Part shown: piece after piece, positions 42,385 through 50,922 of the stretch
How the letters are laid out: every line of letters starts with the position of its first letter
Position numbering within the stretch: position 1 is the first letter of the stretch
Source: Dryocola sp036489025
GTDB taxonomy: Bacteria > Pseudomonadota > Gammaproteobacteria > Enterobacterales > Enterobacteriaceae
Direction: 5' to 3'
Length of the DNA: 64,000 bases
Assembly (NCBI GenBank): GCA_036489025.1
Contig: DASXGN010000040.1
Span: 1-64,000, forward strand
Program-made: the position numbers and the translations under genes
The notes under the pieces: model-generated
What the model was told of the DNA's origin: nothing
Databases searched by the model: none
What the model saw: only the letters and a program-made list of their open reading frames with translations

Positions 42385-42801
42385 ATGCTGCATTCCACTC
42401 TCTGGTCGACAAGCCGTTTGCGCTTTTTCAGAAAGCATCTTTTGATGCTGCTGTTAGCGTTCGGCTGGCTGTTTGTTAACAGCCAGGTCGCGGTGGCGTC
42501 GCACGATTGCCCGATAGATATCACCGCCCAGGCCGCACAGGTTCAGCACAGCAACCCTATGCTGATGGCGGCCGACGGCGCGGCAATGGCGAAGATGAGC
42601 GGTTCGCTGTGCGAGAAGCACTGCATTCCCGACGTCATGCAAAAGGACAACGGCCATAGCGACCTTGTGGCCCTGCCCGTGGCGGACTCGCTGGCTTTAG
42701 TGGTGCCTGAATGCACGCCCGCGGTCGCTTCCGTCTCCCTGACTACCCCACCTGCAACCGGCCCGCCGGCCACCCTACGGTTTTGTCGCTTTCGAGAATA
42801 A
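42385..42801 (+). CDS. Small secreted or membrane-anchored Cys/His/Met-rich protein, unknown
   Basis: This 138-residue protein begins with a basic stretch and one hydrophobic segment (HLLMLLLAFGWLFVNSQVAVA, about 18-38), probably a signal peptide or anchor. The remainder has scattered Cys, His and Met residues: SHDCPIDI, SNPMLMAADGAAMAKM, LCEKHCIPDVMQKDNGHSD, VVPECT and FCRF near the end. Such a composition could bind copper or silver, and it precedes cusF by 66 nt in the same direction. Short DUF2946-like proteins with conserved Cys/His residues occur at this place in other metal-efflux operons; I cannot confirm family membership. Its role is unknown. Confidence 0.75.
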   Translation: MLHSTLWSTSRLRFFRKHLLMLLLAFGWLFVNSQVAVASHDCPIDITAQAAQVQHSNPMLMAADGAAMAKMSGSLCEKHCIPDVMQKDNGHSDLVALPVADSLALVVPECTPAVASVSLTTPPATGPPATLRFCRFRE

Positions 42802-42867
42802 CTCCAGCATCGTCACGGTTTACGGGCTTTTAGCCCATCCCTTTTGACTTTGTTCTGGAGATTTTTT

Positions 42868-43197
42868 ATGTCTGTTATTTTTGCTCGCATGTTTGCCGTT
42901 CTCGCGCTGTCCGCTGTTTCTGCGGCCTTTGCTGCCCCTCACGATATGTCTGTCCACCACGAAATGTCCGCCGCCGGGGTTTATCAAAGCCAGGGCGTGG
43001 TTAAAAAAGTGGCTGTCGGCACCGTTTCTATCGCCCATCACCCTGTTCCAGCTCTGAACTGGCCCGCCATGACGATGACCTTCCGCCTTCCGTCAGACGG
43101 TGATCTGCCGCCGCTGAAAGCGGGTGACAAGGTTGATTTCTCCTTTAGCCAGCAGGCCGACGGCTATTCAGTCGTCTCGGTTACACCGACTAAGTAA
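42868..43197 (+). CDS. cusF: Periplasmic Cu(I)/Ag(I)-binding chaperone CusF
   Basis: This 109-residue protein has a signal peptide (ARMFAVLALSAVSAAFA) and a small OB-fold domain. The metal site is plain: SIAHHPVPALNWPAMTMTF supplies His, the cation-pi Trp and the two Met residues of CusF. It carries Cu(I)/Ag(I) in the periplasm to the CusB adaptor. ATG at 42868 with GGAG 7 nt upstream is preferred over ATG at 42844. The downstream cusC-like gene starts 11 nt later. An acidic/His/Met-rich segment (HDMSVHHEMS) right after the signal peptide may add metal ligands. Confidence 0.93.
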   Translation: MSVIFARMFAVLALSAVSAAFAAPHDMSVHHEMSAAGVYQSQGVVKKVAVGTVSIAHHPVPALNWPAMTMTFRLPSDGDLPPLKAGDKVDFSFSQQADGYSVVSVTPTK

Positions 43198-43208
43198 TCG
43201 AGGCCCGC

Positions 43209-44465
43209 ATGAAACATCCTTATCTGAGCCCGTGGCTCGGCGGGGTGCTGTTTGCCGTCTCCGTTTCTGCCGCTCAGGCGGCAGAATTCAGCCTGCAGCA
43301 GACCCTTTCCGCAGCCGAACATTACTCCGCCGAGCTGTCGGCCAACCGTAACCAGAGCGATGCGCTGAACTCAATGGCGGATTCCGCCCGCGAGCTGCCC
43401 GATCCGAAGCTGAAATTTGGCATCGAAAACGTGCCGGTGCAGGGCAACAGCAGCCACCGTTTAACCCGCGAAGGCATGACCATGCAGCGCATTGGCATCA
43501 TGCAGGATTACGTCAGCCAGGATAAACGCGACCGCAAGGCCGAAACGATCCTCGCCCAGTCCGCCAGCAGCAAGGCGAAAGCTGAAGTCATTCGCACTAC
43601 GCTGCAGCGCACGACGGCCCAGGCATGGCTGGATTTAGCACTGTCGACAAAGGCCCGGGAATCCGCCCGCAGGCTGGTGGCTGAAACCGAGCGCCAGACG
43701 GGCGTGCAGAAAGCGACGGTGGCCAGCGGCAGCTCGCCTGCTTCAAGCGTGGTGGATATTCGCATGGCGCTGCTGAGCATGAAGGACAAGGTGACCCTCG
43801 CCGAGCGCGACGTTACTCTGGCGCAAACTCGCCTGCTGAAGCTGACGGGCAAGCAGGTCGATAACGCAGGCGGTCAGCTGCCGCGCTATCAGCGCTTGCC
43901 TGCCGACCCCGCATTGCTCGAGCAGGGCGTAGCCGGACATCCCGAAGTTATCGAAGCCGCACGCGAGGCGGACGTGGCGAAAGCCCGATCCGCGCAGTCC
44001 GCCGTGGCGGCGAAACCGGACGTCGGCGTGGAGGTGTACTATGCCCGCCGTGCCGAAGGCTACGACGACATGGCGGGCGTGATGTTCACCGTCGATATGC
44101 CGATGTTTACCGCTCATCGCCAGGACAAGGATTATTCGGCGGACGTATCCCGCTCGATGGAAGCTAACGACCAGCTGGCGCTGGCTAAACGCGAGCACGT
44201 CGCGCTGGTACGAAGCTTAGTGGCGGAATATCAGGCTGCACAAACGCTCTGGCAGCGCCAGCGGGACGATATTTTGCCGCTACAGCGCCAGCGTCTTTCG
44301 CTGCTGGAAGCCCAGTATCGCTCCGGACAGACCGGCCTTGCCGAGCTGCTCGACGCTCGCCGCACGCTGCTGGATACCGAGCTAACCGCCATTAACGCCG
44401 AGAAGGCCGTAGCCCAGGCCTGGGCCGCCATCCGTTATCTGACGCCGCAGGACAATTCCCTATGA
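43209..44465 (+). CDS. TolC-family outer membrane channel of the Cu/Ag efflux system
   Basis: This 418-residue outer-membrane efflux channel has a type I signal peptide (GVLFAVSVSAAQAAEF) and two TolC-type repeats rich in long coiled Ala/Gln/Glu helices (about 25-200 and 240-410). E. coli CusC is a lipoprotein with a lipobox Cys; this protein has no Cys at the cleavage site and is shorter, so it is closer to CzcC/metal RND channel type. It completes a tripartite exporter with the next two gene products. Its stop overlaps the next start (ATGA). Confidence 0.87.
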   Translation: MKHPYLSPWLGGVLFAVSVSAAQAAEFSLQQTLSAAEHYSAELSANRNQSDALNSMADSARELPDPKLKFGIENVPVQGNSSHRLTREGMTMQRIGIMQDYVSQDKRDRKAETILAQSASSKAKAEVIRTTLQRTTAQAWLDLALSTKARESARRLVAETERQTGVQKATVASGSSPASSVVDIRMALLSMKDKVTLAERDVTLAQTRLLKLTGKQVDNAGGQLPRYQRLPADPALLEQGVAGHPEVIEAAREADVAKARSAQSAVAAKPDVGVEVYYARRAEGYDDMAGVMFTVDMPMFTAHRQDKDYSADVSRSMEANDQLALAKREHVALVRSLVAEYQAAQTLWQRQRDDILPLQRQRLSLLEAQYRSGQTGLAELLDARRTLLDTELTAINAEKAVAQAWAAIRYLTPQDNSL

Positions 44466-45916
44466 AAATTTCACGCCAACTTTCCCTGCTGGCGGTGGCC
44501 GTTGCCGCTGCGGCAGGCCTCGGCTATTACGCCGGGAAACAGGCTCACGATGTGCCGACACCCGCGCAGCAGGCCGAACGCAAGGTGCTTTACTGGTACG
44601 ATCCGATGGTGCCGGGACAACGTTTTGATAAGCCGGGCAGGTCGCCGTTTATGGATATGGAGCTGGTGCCGCGCTATGCCGACGAAGGCGCCGATGAAGG
44701 CGGCGTCGCCGTCAGCGCCCGTCAGCAGCAGAACCTGGGAATCAAAACCGCCGCTGCCGAGCCTAAAACCCTGCGCTATCAGTTTGATGCCTTCGCCACG
44801 GTCACTACCGACGAGCGCAGCGTGCAGAGCATTCCCGCCAGCGCCAACGGCGTGGTTGAAAAACTTTATGTGAAAGCCCCGCAGCAGTTTGTGAAAAAAG
44901 GCGAGGCGCTGGCCCGGCTCTGGATACCGGAATGGACGGCGGCGCAGCAGGAATATCTGGCGGTGCGCGGTCTGGGAGATCGCGCTCTGAGCGCCGCTGC
45001 GAGAGAGCGTTTACAGCTTCAGTTTATGCCTGCGGATGTGATTCGCCAGGTTGAGCGCAGCGGTAAGCCGCAGACCCGTATAACCCTACGGGCGAAGCAG
45101 TCTGGCTATATCAACAAGCTGGATACGCGCGAAGGAGCGCAGGTGGCGGCTACCGCGCCGCTGTTTGAGATAGCGAGCCTTGAGAAGGTTTGGGTGGTTA
45201 TCGACTATCCGCAGTCGCAGGCCCAGGCGCTGGCGGCGGGCAGCGAAATCATCGCTCAGTCGGACAGCTGGCCCGGCGAAAATTTCCACGGGCGAGTGAG
45301 CGAGCTGCTGCCCAACATGGAAACCGCCACGCGCACGCTTAAGGCGCGCATCGTGCTGGATAACCCTGACGCGAAGCTTAAGCCGGGCATGTATCTCAAC
45401 GTGAAGCTGGCGAATACCCAGCCGCGGGCCGCGGTGCTGGCGATCCCGGAAGAGGCGCTTATTGAAACCGGCAGCGACAGCCGCGTGCTGGTGGCGACGG
45501 GAGAAGGCTATTTTACGCCGGTTAACGTGGTGGCGGGCCTGGCGGAAAACGGCTGGGTTGAGATAAAGCAGGGGCTGAAGGAGGGCGATAAAGTGGTGAC
45601 CTCGGGCCAGTTCCTGATCGATTCCGAAGCCAGCCTGCGCAGCGCGCTGCCGCAGGATAAACCGGCCGCCGCGCAGAAAGTGGAATACCAAAGTGAAGCG
45701 GTGGTGGAGGCGGTTACCGATGACGCCGTGACGCTGTCCCATAAACCTGTTCCTGCCCTGAAATGGGGCGCGATGACGATGGACTTTACGCTGAAATCGC
45801 CCTCCGATGCGCACGGCGTGAAAGTGGGTGACAAAGTCATGTTCAGCTTCACGCTGGATGACGACGCAGGCGCGGTCATTACCCACCTGATGCCGATGGC
45901 GGGGGCGATGCAATGA
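44462..45916 (+). CDS. cusB: CusB-type periplasmic adaptor with C-terminal CusF domain
   Basis: This 484-residue membrane-fusion protein bridges the RND pump and outer channel. After a signal/anchor (LSLLAVAVAAAAGLGYYAG) comes a heavy-metal-binding segment (LYWYDPMVPGQRFDKPGRSP with MDMELVP), then the barrel-sandwich and hairpin domains (about 90-390). The final domain (about 407-484) repeats the CusF signature: HKPVPALKWGAMTMDF, with the same His, Trp and Met pattern as the separate CusF. E. coli CusB lacks this domain; SilB-type adaptors carry it. The gene overlaps the neighbours by 4 nt on both sides. Confidence 0.9.
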   Translation: MKISRQLSLLAVAVAAAAGLGYYAGKQAHDVPTPAQQAERKVLYWYDPMVPGQRFDKPGRSPFMDMELVPRYADEGADEGGVAVSARQQQNLGIKTAAAEPKTLRYQFDAFATVTTDERSVQSIPASANGVVEKLYVKAPQQFVKKGEALARLWIPEWTAAQQEYLAVRGLGDRALSAAARERLQLQFMPADVIRQVERSGKPQTRITLRAKQSGYINKLDTREGAQVAATAPLFEIASLEKVWVVIDYPQSQAQALAAGSEIIAQSDSWPGENFHGRVSELLPNMETATRTLKARIVLDNPDAKLKPGMYLNVKLANTQPRAAVLAIPEEALIETGSDSRVLVATGEGYFTPVNVVAGLAENGWVEIKQGLKEGDKVVTSGQFLIDSEASLRSALPQDKPAAAQKVEYQSEAVVEAVTDDAVTLSHKPVPALKWGAMTMDFTLKSPSDAHGVKVGDKVMFSFTLDDDAGAVITHLMPMAGAMQ

Positions 45917-48900
45917 TTGCCGCCGTGATTCGCTGGTCGCTAAAAAACCGTCTGTTGGTTCTGCTTGCCGCGCTGATTATGGCGGCCTGGGGGCTTTGGT
46001 CTTTGCAGCGCGCGCCGCTGGATGCGCTGCCCGACCTGTCTGACGTGCAGGTTATCGTTCGCGTCACCTATCCGGGCAAAGCGCCGCAGGTGGTGGAGGA
46101 TCAGGTGACTTACCCGCTAACGACCACCATGCTTTCCGTGCCGGGGGCTAAAACGGTGCGCGGGTTTTCGATGTTCGGGGATTCGTACGTATATATCCTG
46201 TTCGATGACGGCACCGATCCGTACTGGGCGCGCTCAAGGGTGCTCGAATACTTAAGCCAGGTGCAGTCGCAGCTGCCTCCCGAGGCTAAGGCTTCTTTGG
46301 GGCCGGACGCCACGGGCGTCGGCTGGGTTTACGAGTACGCGCTGGTGGACCGCACGGGCAAGCACAGCCTGGCCGATCTGCGGGCTTTGCAGGACTGGAC
46401 GCTGAAGTTTGAGCTGAAGACCGTGCCGAACGTGTCAGAGGTGGCAAGCGTTGGTGGAATGGTTCGCCAGTATCAGATTGTTCTTCAGCCCGAACGAATG
46501 CGCGCCTTAAACGTGACGCACGATCAGGTTATCAGCGCCGTGCAGGGCGCGAATCAGGAGGGCGGCGGATCGGTGGTCGAGATGGGCGAGGCCGAGTATA
46601 TGGTGCGCACGGCGGGCTATCTCAAGAATCTCGACGACTTTAAACAGGTGGTTATTGCCACGCGTGAGGGCGTGCCGGTGCTGCTTTCGGACGTGGCAAC
46701 CCTGCGTCTCGGGCCGGAAATTCGTCGCGGCGTGGCGGAGTTTAACGGTGAGGGCGAAGTGGCGGGCGGCATTATCGTGATGCGCTACGGCAAGAATGCG
46801 CTGGAGACGATTAACGCCGTTAAAGAGAAGCTGAGGCAGCTGCAAAAGAGCCTGCCCGCGGGCGTTGAAATCGTGCCGGTGTACGATCGTTCGCATCTTA
46901 TTGAAAACGCGATTGAAACGCTGTCCCACAAACTGCTGGAAGAGTTTATCGTTGTCGCGCTGATCTGCACGCTTTTTTTATTCCACTTCCGTTCGGCGCT
47001 GGTGGCGATTATCACCCTGCCGCTGGGGATTCTCGGCGCGTTTATCGTCATGCATTATCAGGGGGTGAACGCCAATATTATGTCGCTGGGCGGGATCGCC
47101 ATTGCCATCGGGGCGATGGTAGATGCGGCGATCGTGATGATTGAGAACATGCACAAGGTGCTGGAGCAGTGGCGGCACGATAATCCTGACCGGCAGCCGG
47201 GCAGTAAAGACTACTGGCGGATTTCGGAGCAGGCGGCGGTGGAGGTGGGCCCGGCGCTGTTCTGTAGCCTGCTGATCATCACGCTGTCGTTTATTCCAGT
47301 GTTTTCGCTGGAGGCGCAGGAAGGGCGCATGTTCTCGCCGCTGGCGTTTACCAAAACCTACGCCATGGCGGTGGCGGCGGGGCTTGGCATCACGCTGGTC
47401 CCGGTGCTGATGGGCTACTTTATCCGCGGGAAAATTCCCGACGAGAAGGCCAATCCTGTTAACCGCTGGCTGATTGCCGTTTATGAGCCGCTGCTCGATA
47501 AGGTGCTGGCACGCCCTAAGACGACTTTGCTGGCGGCAGGAGCGTTGCTTGTCGCAACTTTGTGGCCGCTGAGCCAGCTGGGCAGCGAGTTTATGCCGCC
47601 TTTGGACGAGGGCGATCTTCTGTATATGCCGTCGACGCTGCCGGGCATTTCCGCCCGTGAGGCAGGAAGGCTGCTGCAACAAACGGATCGCCTGATAAAA
47701 ACCGTACCGGAAGTAGCAACCGTATTTGGTAAGGCGGGGCGGGCGGAAACCGCCACGGATCCGGCCCCGCTGACGATGCTTGAGACAACGATTCGTTTTA
47801 AGCCGCGCGACCAGTGGCGACCGGGGATGACGATGGACAAGCTGGTCAGCGAGCTGGACAGCGTGGTGAAAGTACCGGGCATCGCCAACGTCTGGGTGCC
47901 ACCCATCCGTAATCGCCTCGATATGCTGGCGACCGGGATTAAAAGCCCGGTCGGTATCAAGGTGAACGGCAACAATATCGCGGCGATTGAACAGGTGGCC
48001 GAGCAAATCGAGCGCGTGGTGAAGCAGGTGCCGGGCGTGACTTCCGCGCTGGCCGAGCGTCTGGCCGGCGGGCGCTATATCGACATTAATATCGACCGGC
48101 GTAAGGCTGCGAGATACGGCGTTTCGGTAAAAGAGCTGCAGTCGCTGGTGGCGACGGTTATCGGCGGGCAAAACATCGGTGAGACGATAGAAGGGCGCGA
48201 GCGTTATCCCATTAACGTCCGCTATCCGCGTGAGATGCGCGACAACGTGCAGAAGCTCAAAGATTTGCCGGTCGTGACGGCAAACGGCAGCCAGATTGCG
48301 CTTTCCGAACTGGCGGATATTTCGATAACCGACGGCCCGCCGATGCTGAAAAGCGAGAACGCGCGGCTGTCCAACTGGATTTACGTTGACCTGCGCGGCC
48401 GCGATCTGAAATCTGCCGTGGAGGAGATGCAGAGGGTTGTTGCCGAACAGGTAAAACTGCCGGAGGGCGTGTCCCTATCCTGGTCAGGGCAATTTGAATA
48501 TCTGGAACGCGCGGCGGCGAAACTGGAAATTGTCCTGCCCTTCACGCTGGTCATTATTTTCGTGCTGCTTTATGTGACATTCTCTCGCGTTAGCGATGCG
48601 CTATTAATTATGGGGACTTTGCCGTTTTCCTTAATCGGCGGTGTCTGGCTGCTCTATTTTCTTGGGTATAATTTATCCGTCGCGGGAGCGGTGGGATTTA
48701 TTGCCTTAGCCGGGGTAGCCGCAGAATTTGGCGTGATTATGGTACTTTATTTAAACCATGCGCTTGCCAAACATAAATTATCCGATCCCGACGGCGGAGA
48801 GCAGATGCTGATGAGGGCGATTCATGAAGGGGCGGTTCTGCGCGTGAGACCGAAAGTGATGACCGTAGCGACTATTATGGCCGGACTGCTGCCGATTATG

Positions 48901-49032
48901 TGGGGCGACGGCACCGGATCGGAGGTTATGCGTCGTATTGCTGCGCCAATGATTGGCGGGATGGTCACCGCGCCGCTGCTTTCGATGCTGGTTATTCCCG
49001 CACTGTATGTGCTGTTAAAAAAGCATAAATAA
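45913..49032 (+). CDS. cusA: CusA/CzcA-family heavy-metal RND efflux pump
   Basis: This 1039-residue inner-membrane pump of the HAE-3/CusA heavy-metal RND group has 12 membrane helices in the typical arrangement (first near 14-32, cluster 335-540, cluster 870-1035). Periplasmic porter domains include VGWVYEYALVDRTGKHSLADLR. Hallmarks are the Asp/Glu-rich SLGGIAIAIGAMVDAAIVMIEN, MPPLDEGDLLYMPSTLPGIS and SGQFEYLERAAAKL. With CusB and the TolC-type channel it drives Cu(I)/Ag(I) out using protons. No cusRS genes are within reach, so regulation must be encoded elsewhere. A strong terminator follows the gene. Confidence 0.92.
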   Translation: MIAAVIRWSLKNRLLVLLAALIMAAWGLWSLQRAPLDALPDLSDVQVIVRVTYPGKAPQVVEDQVTYPLTTTMLSVPGAKTVRGFSMFGDSYVYILFDDGTDPYWARSRVLEYLSQVQSQLPPEAKASLGPDATGVGWVYEYALVDRTGKHSLADLRALQDWTLKFELKTVPNVSEVASVGGMVRQYQIVLQPERMRALNVTHDQVISAVQGANQEGGGSVVEMGEAEYMVRTAGYLKNLDDFKQVVIATREGVPVLLSDVATLRLGPEIRRGVAEFNGEGEVAGGIIVMRYGKNALETINAVKEKLRQLQKSLPAGVEIVPVYDRSHLIENAIETLSHKLLEEFIVVALICTLFLFHFRSALVAIITLPLGILGAFIVMHYQGVNANIMSLGGIAIAIGAMVDAAIVMIENMHKVLEQWRHDNPDRQPGSKDYWRISEQAAVEVGPALFCSLLIITLSFIPVFSLEAQEGRMFSPLAFTKTYAMAVAAGLGITLVPVLMGYFIRGKIPDEKANPVNRWLIAVYEPLLDKVLARPKTTLLAAGALLVATLWPLSQLGSEFMPPLDEGDLLYMPSTLPGISAREAGRLLQQTDRLIKTVPEVATVFGKAGRAETATDPAPLTMLETTIRFKPRDQWRPGMTMDKLVSELDSVVKVPGIANVWVPPIRNRLDMLATGIKSPVGIKVNGNNIAAIEQVAEQIERVVKQVPGVTSALAERLAGGRYIDINIDRRKAARYGVSVKELQSLVATVIGGQNIGETIEGRERYPINVRYPREMRDNVQKLKDLPVVTANGSQIALSELADISITDGPPMLKSENARLSNWIYVDLRGRDLKSAVEEMQRVVAEQVKLPEGVSLSWSGQFEYLERAAAKLEIVLPFTLVIIFVLLYVTFSRVSDALLIMGTLPFSLIGGVWLLYFLGYNLSVAGAVGFIALAGVAAEFGVIMVLYLNHALAKHKLSDPDGGEQMLMRAIHEGAVLRVRPKVMTVATIMAGLLPIMWGDGTGSEVMRRIAAPMIGGMVTAPLLSMLVIPALYVLLKKHK

Positions 49033-49046
49033 GAGCTTTTTTATCT

Positions 49047-49079
49047 CCCCGCAAATGAGTTGAGTTTGCGGGGGTTTTT
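49047..49079 (+). terminator. Rho-independent terminator of the copper operon
   Basis: CCCCGCAAA at 49047-49055 pairs with TTTGCGGGG at 49065-49073 around a 9-nt loop, followed by GTTTTTC. It begins 15 nt after the cusA stop. Confidence 0.9.
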
Positions 49080-49233
49080 CTTACTCGTCTCTTTTAAATA
49101 AGAAAATTCACGCTTGCCTTTAATCTGTTTGACAAAAATGACGTTCTTTTAAGAATAAGTTTGTGGCTGATTTAGGAATCATTAAGATAAAATTCGCTAG
49201 GATCGGTGTCGAATTTTAACGCGGTAGATTAAT

Positions 49234-49809
49234 GTGAACCTGACAATTAAGATTTATCTTGGTTTTACTTTGTTTTTGACTTCTTTGGCGGTGATGCCTG
49301 GCGCAATGGCCGCCGAGCAGGGATTTTTCAGCAGAAACTGGGATGTTTTTTCCAATAACGTTTCCCAAACCTGGCACGAACCTGAGCATTATGATTTGTA
49401 CGTGCCGGCAATCACCTGGCATGCTCGTTTTGCCTACGATAAAGAGAAAACCGATCGCTATAACGAGCGACCATGGGGGGCCGGTTTCGGACAATCGCGG
49501 TGGGATGATAAAGGCAACTGGCACGGCATTTACCTGATGGCCTTTAAAGATTCCTACAATAAATGGGAGCCGATTGGCGGCTACGGCTGGGAGAAAACCT
49601 GGCGTCCGCTGGCGGATGATAAATTCCATTTGGGGCTGGGTTATACGGTAGGTGCCACCGCACGCGACAACTGGAAGTACATTCCTGTGCCGGTATTGTT
49701 GCCTTTGGCTTCAGTGGGTTACGGGCCTGCAAGCTTCCAGATGACCTATATTCCGGGCACTTATAATAACGGTAACGTTTACTTTGCGTGGATGCGTTTT
49801 CAGTTCTAA
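49234..49809 (+). CDS. pagP: Lipid A palmitoyltransferase PagP
   Basis: This 191-residue outer-membrane beta-barrel enzyme transfers palmitate from phospholipids to lipid A. A signal peptide ends near MPGAMAAEQ. PagP hallmarks are visible: NWDVFSNNVSQTWHEPEHYDLYVPAITWHARFAY is represented by its parts WDVFSNN, TWHEPEHYDLY and PAITWHARF, followed by GFGQSRWDDKGNWHG and the C-terminal strand FAWMRFQF. The start is GTG at 49234; the adjacent ATG at 49232 is followed at once by TGA in its own frame. In E. coli and Salmonella it is PhoP-activated, but I did not find a convincing PhoP box here. Confidence 0.93.
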   Translation: MNLTIKIYLGFTLFLTSLAVMPGAMAAEQGFFSRNWDVFSNNVSQTWHEPEHYDLYVPAITWHARFAYDKEKTDRYNERPWGAGFGQSRWDDKGNWHGIYLMAFKDSYNKWEPIGGYGWEKTWRPLADDKFHLGLGYTVGATARDNWKYIPVPVLLPLASVGYGPASFQMTYIPGTYNNGNVYFAWMRFQF

Positions 49810-50004
49810 ATCGGCGTCGGTGACAGCGCACAAAACGTCCATTTTTCATACCCTTTAAAAAACAAGGGGTAATCAAAGATGGGTAAAAAAATTAGCGACT
49901 TTTGTCACTTTTTCACATTTGGGTACTGGACAAAACGCATCACAATTGATGTACTGATGCCCGACACAGCATTTGTGTCTATTTTTCATGTAAAGGTAAT
50001 TTTG

Positions 50005-50214
50005 ATGTCTAAGATTAAAGGTAACGTTAAGTGGTTTAATGAGTCCAAAGGCTTTGGTTTCATTACTCCGGAAGATGGCAGCAAAGATGTGTTCGTACAC
50101 TTCTCTGCAATCCAGAGCAATGGTTTCAAAACCCTGGCTGAAGGCCAGCGCGTTGAGTTTGAAATCACTAACGGTGCCAAAGGCCCTTCTGCTGCAAACG
50201 TAATGGCTATCTAA
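50005..50214 (+). CDS. cspE: Cold-shock-family RNA chaperone
   Basis: This 69-residue CspA-family protein binds single-stranded RNA and DNA and acts as an antiterminator. RNP1 (KGFGFITP) and RNP2 (VFVHFSAI) are intact. The sequence matches E. coli CspE nearly residue by residue. The ATG at 50005 has AAAGGT 8 nt upstream; longer in-frame starts upstream lie in the untranslated leader. The upstream 195 nt are AT-rich. A strong terminator follows at 50235. Confidence 0.95.
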   Translation: MSKIKGNVKWFNESKGFGFITPEDGSKDVFVHFSAIQSNGFKTLAEGQRVEFEITNGAKGPSAANVMAI

Positions 50215-50234
50215 GCTGCTACCCGCAGAATATA

Positions 50235-50260
50235 AAAACCCGCCAAGGCGGGTTTTTTTT
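50235..50260 (+). terminator. Rho-independent terminator of cspE
   Basis: AAAACCCGC at 50235-50243 pairs with GCGGGTTTT at 50248-50256 around a 4-nt loop, and T residues continue to 50260. It may also serve the convergent small gene at 50270-50362 because its other strand has an A/T-rich side. Confidence 0.92.
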
Positions 50261-50269
50261 CGTCTGGAT

Positions 50270-50362
50270 TCAGACCACCAGGTACATCTTCAAAAAGTAC
50301 AACACCAGCAGCACGCTCAGCACGACCGCACCCCAGCTTACAACCTGCTCTTTCATTGCCAT
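50270..50362 (-). CDS. 30-residue single-span membrane protein, unknown
   Basis: On the minus strand ATG at 50360-50362 opens a 30-codon frame ending TGA at 50270-50272. The product begins MAMKEQVVSWG and continues as one hydrophobic helix (AVVLSVLLVLYFLKMYLVV). AAGGGG lies 7 nt upstream, a good ribosome site. A second ATG at 50356 is possible. It lies between cspE (convergent) and crcB, within the conserved core order, so it may be a conserved small inner-membrane protein. I do not recognise its name or function. Confidence 0.65.
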   Translation of the reverse strand: MAMKEQVVSWGAVVLSVLLVLYFLKMYLVV

Positions 50363-50433
50363 GTTCGCACCCCTTATTTATCTTTTTGGGATACTGGCAG
50401 ACATTTATTAAGGCAACATTAACACGGGAAGCG

Positions 50434-50817
50434 CTAGTGGCTGGCGGCGACAGAAACTAACCAAAATGCGAGCGCGGTCATCATAAAGGAACCTAAAAGG
50501 TTGAGCAGCACGTTCAGACCTGCCCATGCCAGACGCCCATCCTGCAGTAAAAATACCACCTCTGCGGAAAATGTTGAGAAGGTGGTAAGGCCGCCGCAGA
50601 AACCCGTGGTGATGAGCAGCTTCCAGAAGGGATCCAGGTGAGTGAGGCGGCTGAAAAGCGCCAGGCCCATACCGATAATGAAGGCACCGAGGAGGTTCGC
50701 CGTCAGCGTGCCTATGGGGATGGCACCGTGAACCGGATTGAGCTTCATACTCAGGAACCAGCGGGCGACGCTGCCCGTTCCGCCGCCGATAAATACGGCT
50801 AAAAGTATCTGTAACAC
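50434..50817 (-). CDS. crcB: Fluoride ion channel CrcB/Fluc
   Basis: This 127-residue protein with four membrane helices is of the CrcB/Fluc family. Helix 1 is IGGGTGSVARWFLS; the family motif GFCGGLTTFSTFSAEV (about 74-89) contains the Phe/Thr/Ser residues lining the pore and the central Na+ site. It dimerises in dual topology and lets fluoride leave the cell. Length is normal. I saw no fluoride riboswitch upstream; enterobacterial crcB genes generally lack one. Confidence 0.94.
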   Translation of the reverse strand: MLQILLAVFIGGGTGSVARWFLSMKLNPVHGAIPIGTLTANLLGAFIIGMGLALFSRLTHLDPFWKLLITTGFCGGLTTFSTFSAEVVFLLQDGRLAWAGLNVLLNLLGSFMMTALAFWLVSVAASH

Positions 50818-50922
50818 AGTTTCTTCCTGTTCTTCACCGTCGAGAGAACAGGAGTGTAGCGCTCACACGAGTTGATTTACACCCGATATACTGAAATTAA
50901 GTGCGAGGCAGAGGGGGCAGGT

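Noticed and set aside
46978..48171. Open frame of about 397 codons antisense to cusA
   Set aside because: Arg/Gln/His-rich shadow product with no domain; the sense strand encodes a clear RND pump with all motifs.
49080..49233. PhoP box before pagP
   Set aside because: TGTTTGAC near 49125 resembles one half-site only; no second half at 5-nt spacing.
50818..50922. Fluoride riboswitch before crcB
   Set aside because: No match to the crcB-motif core was seen in the short leader, and enterobacterial crcB genes usually lack it.
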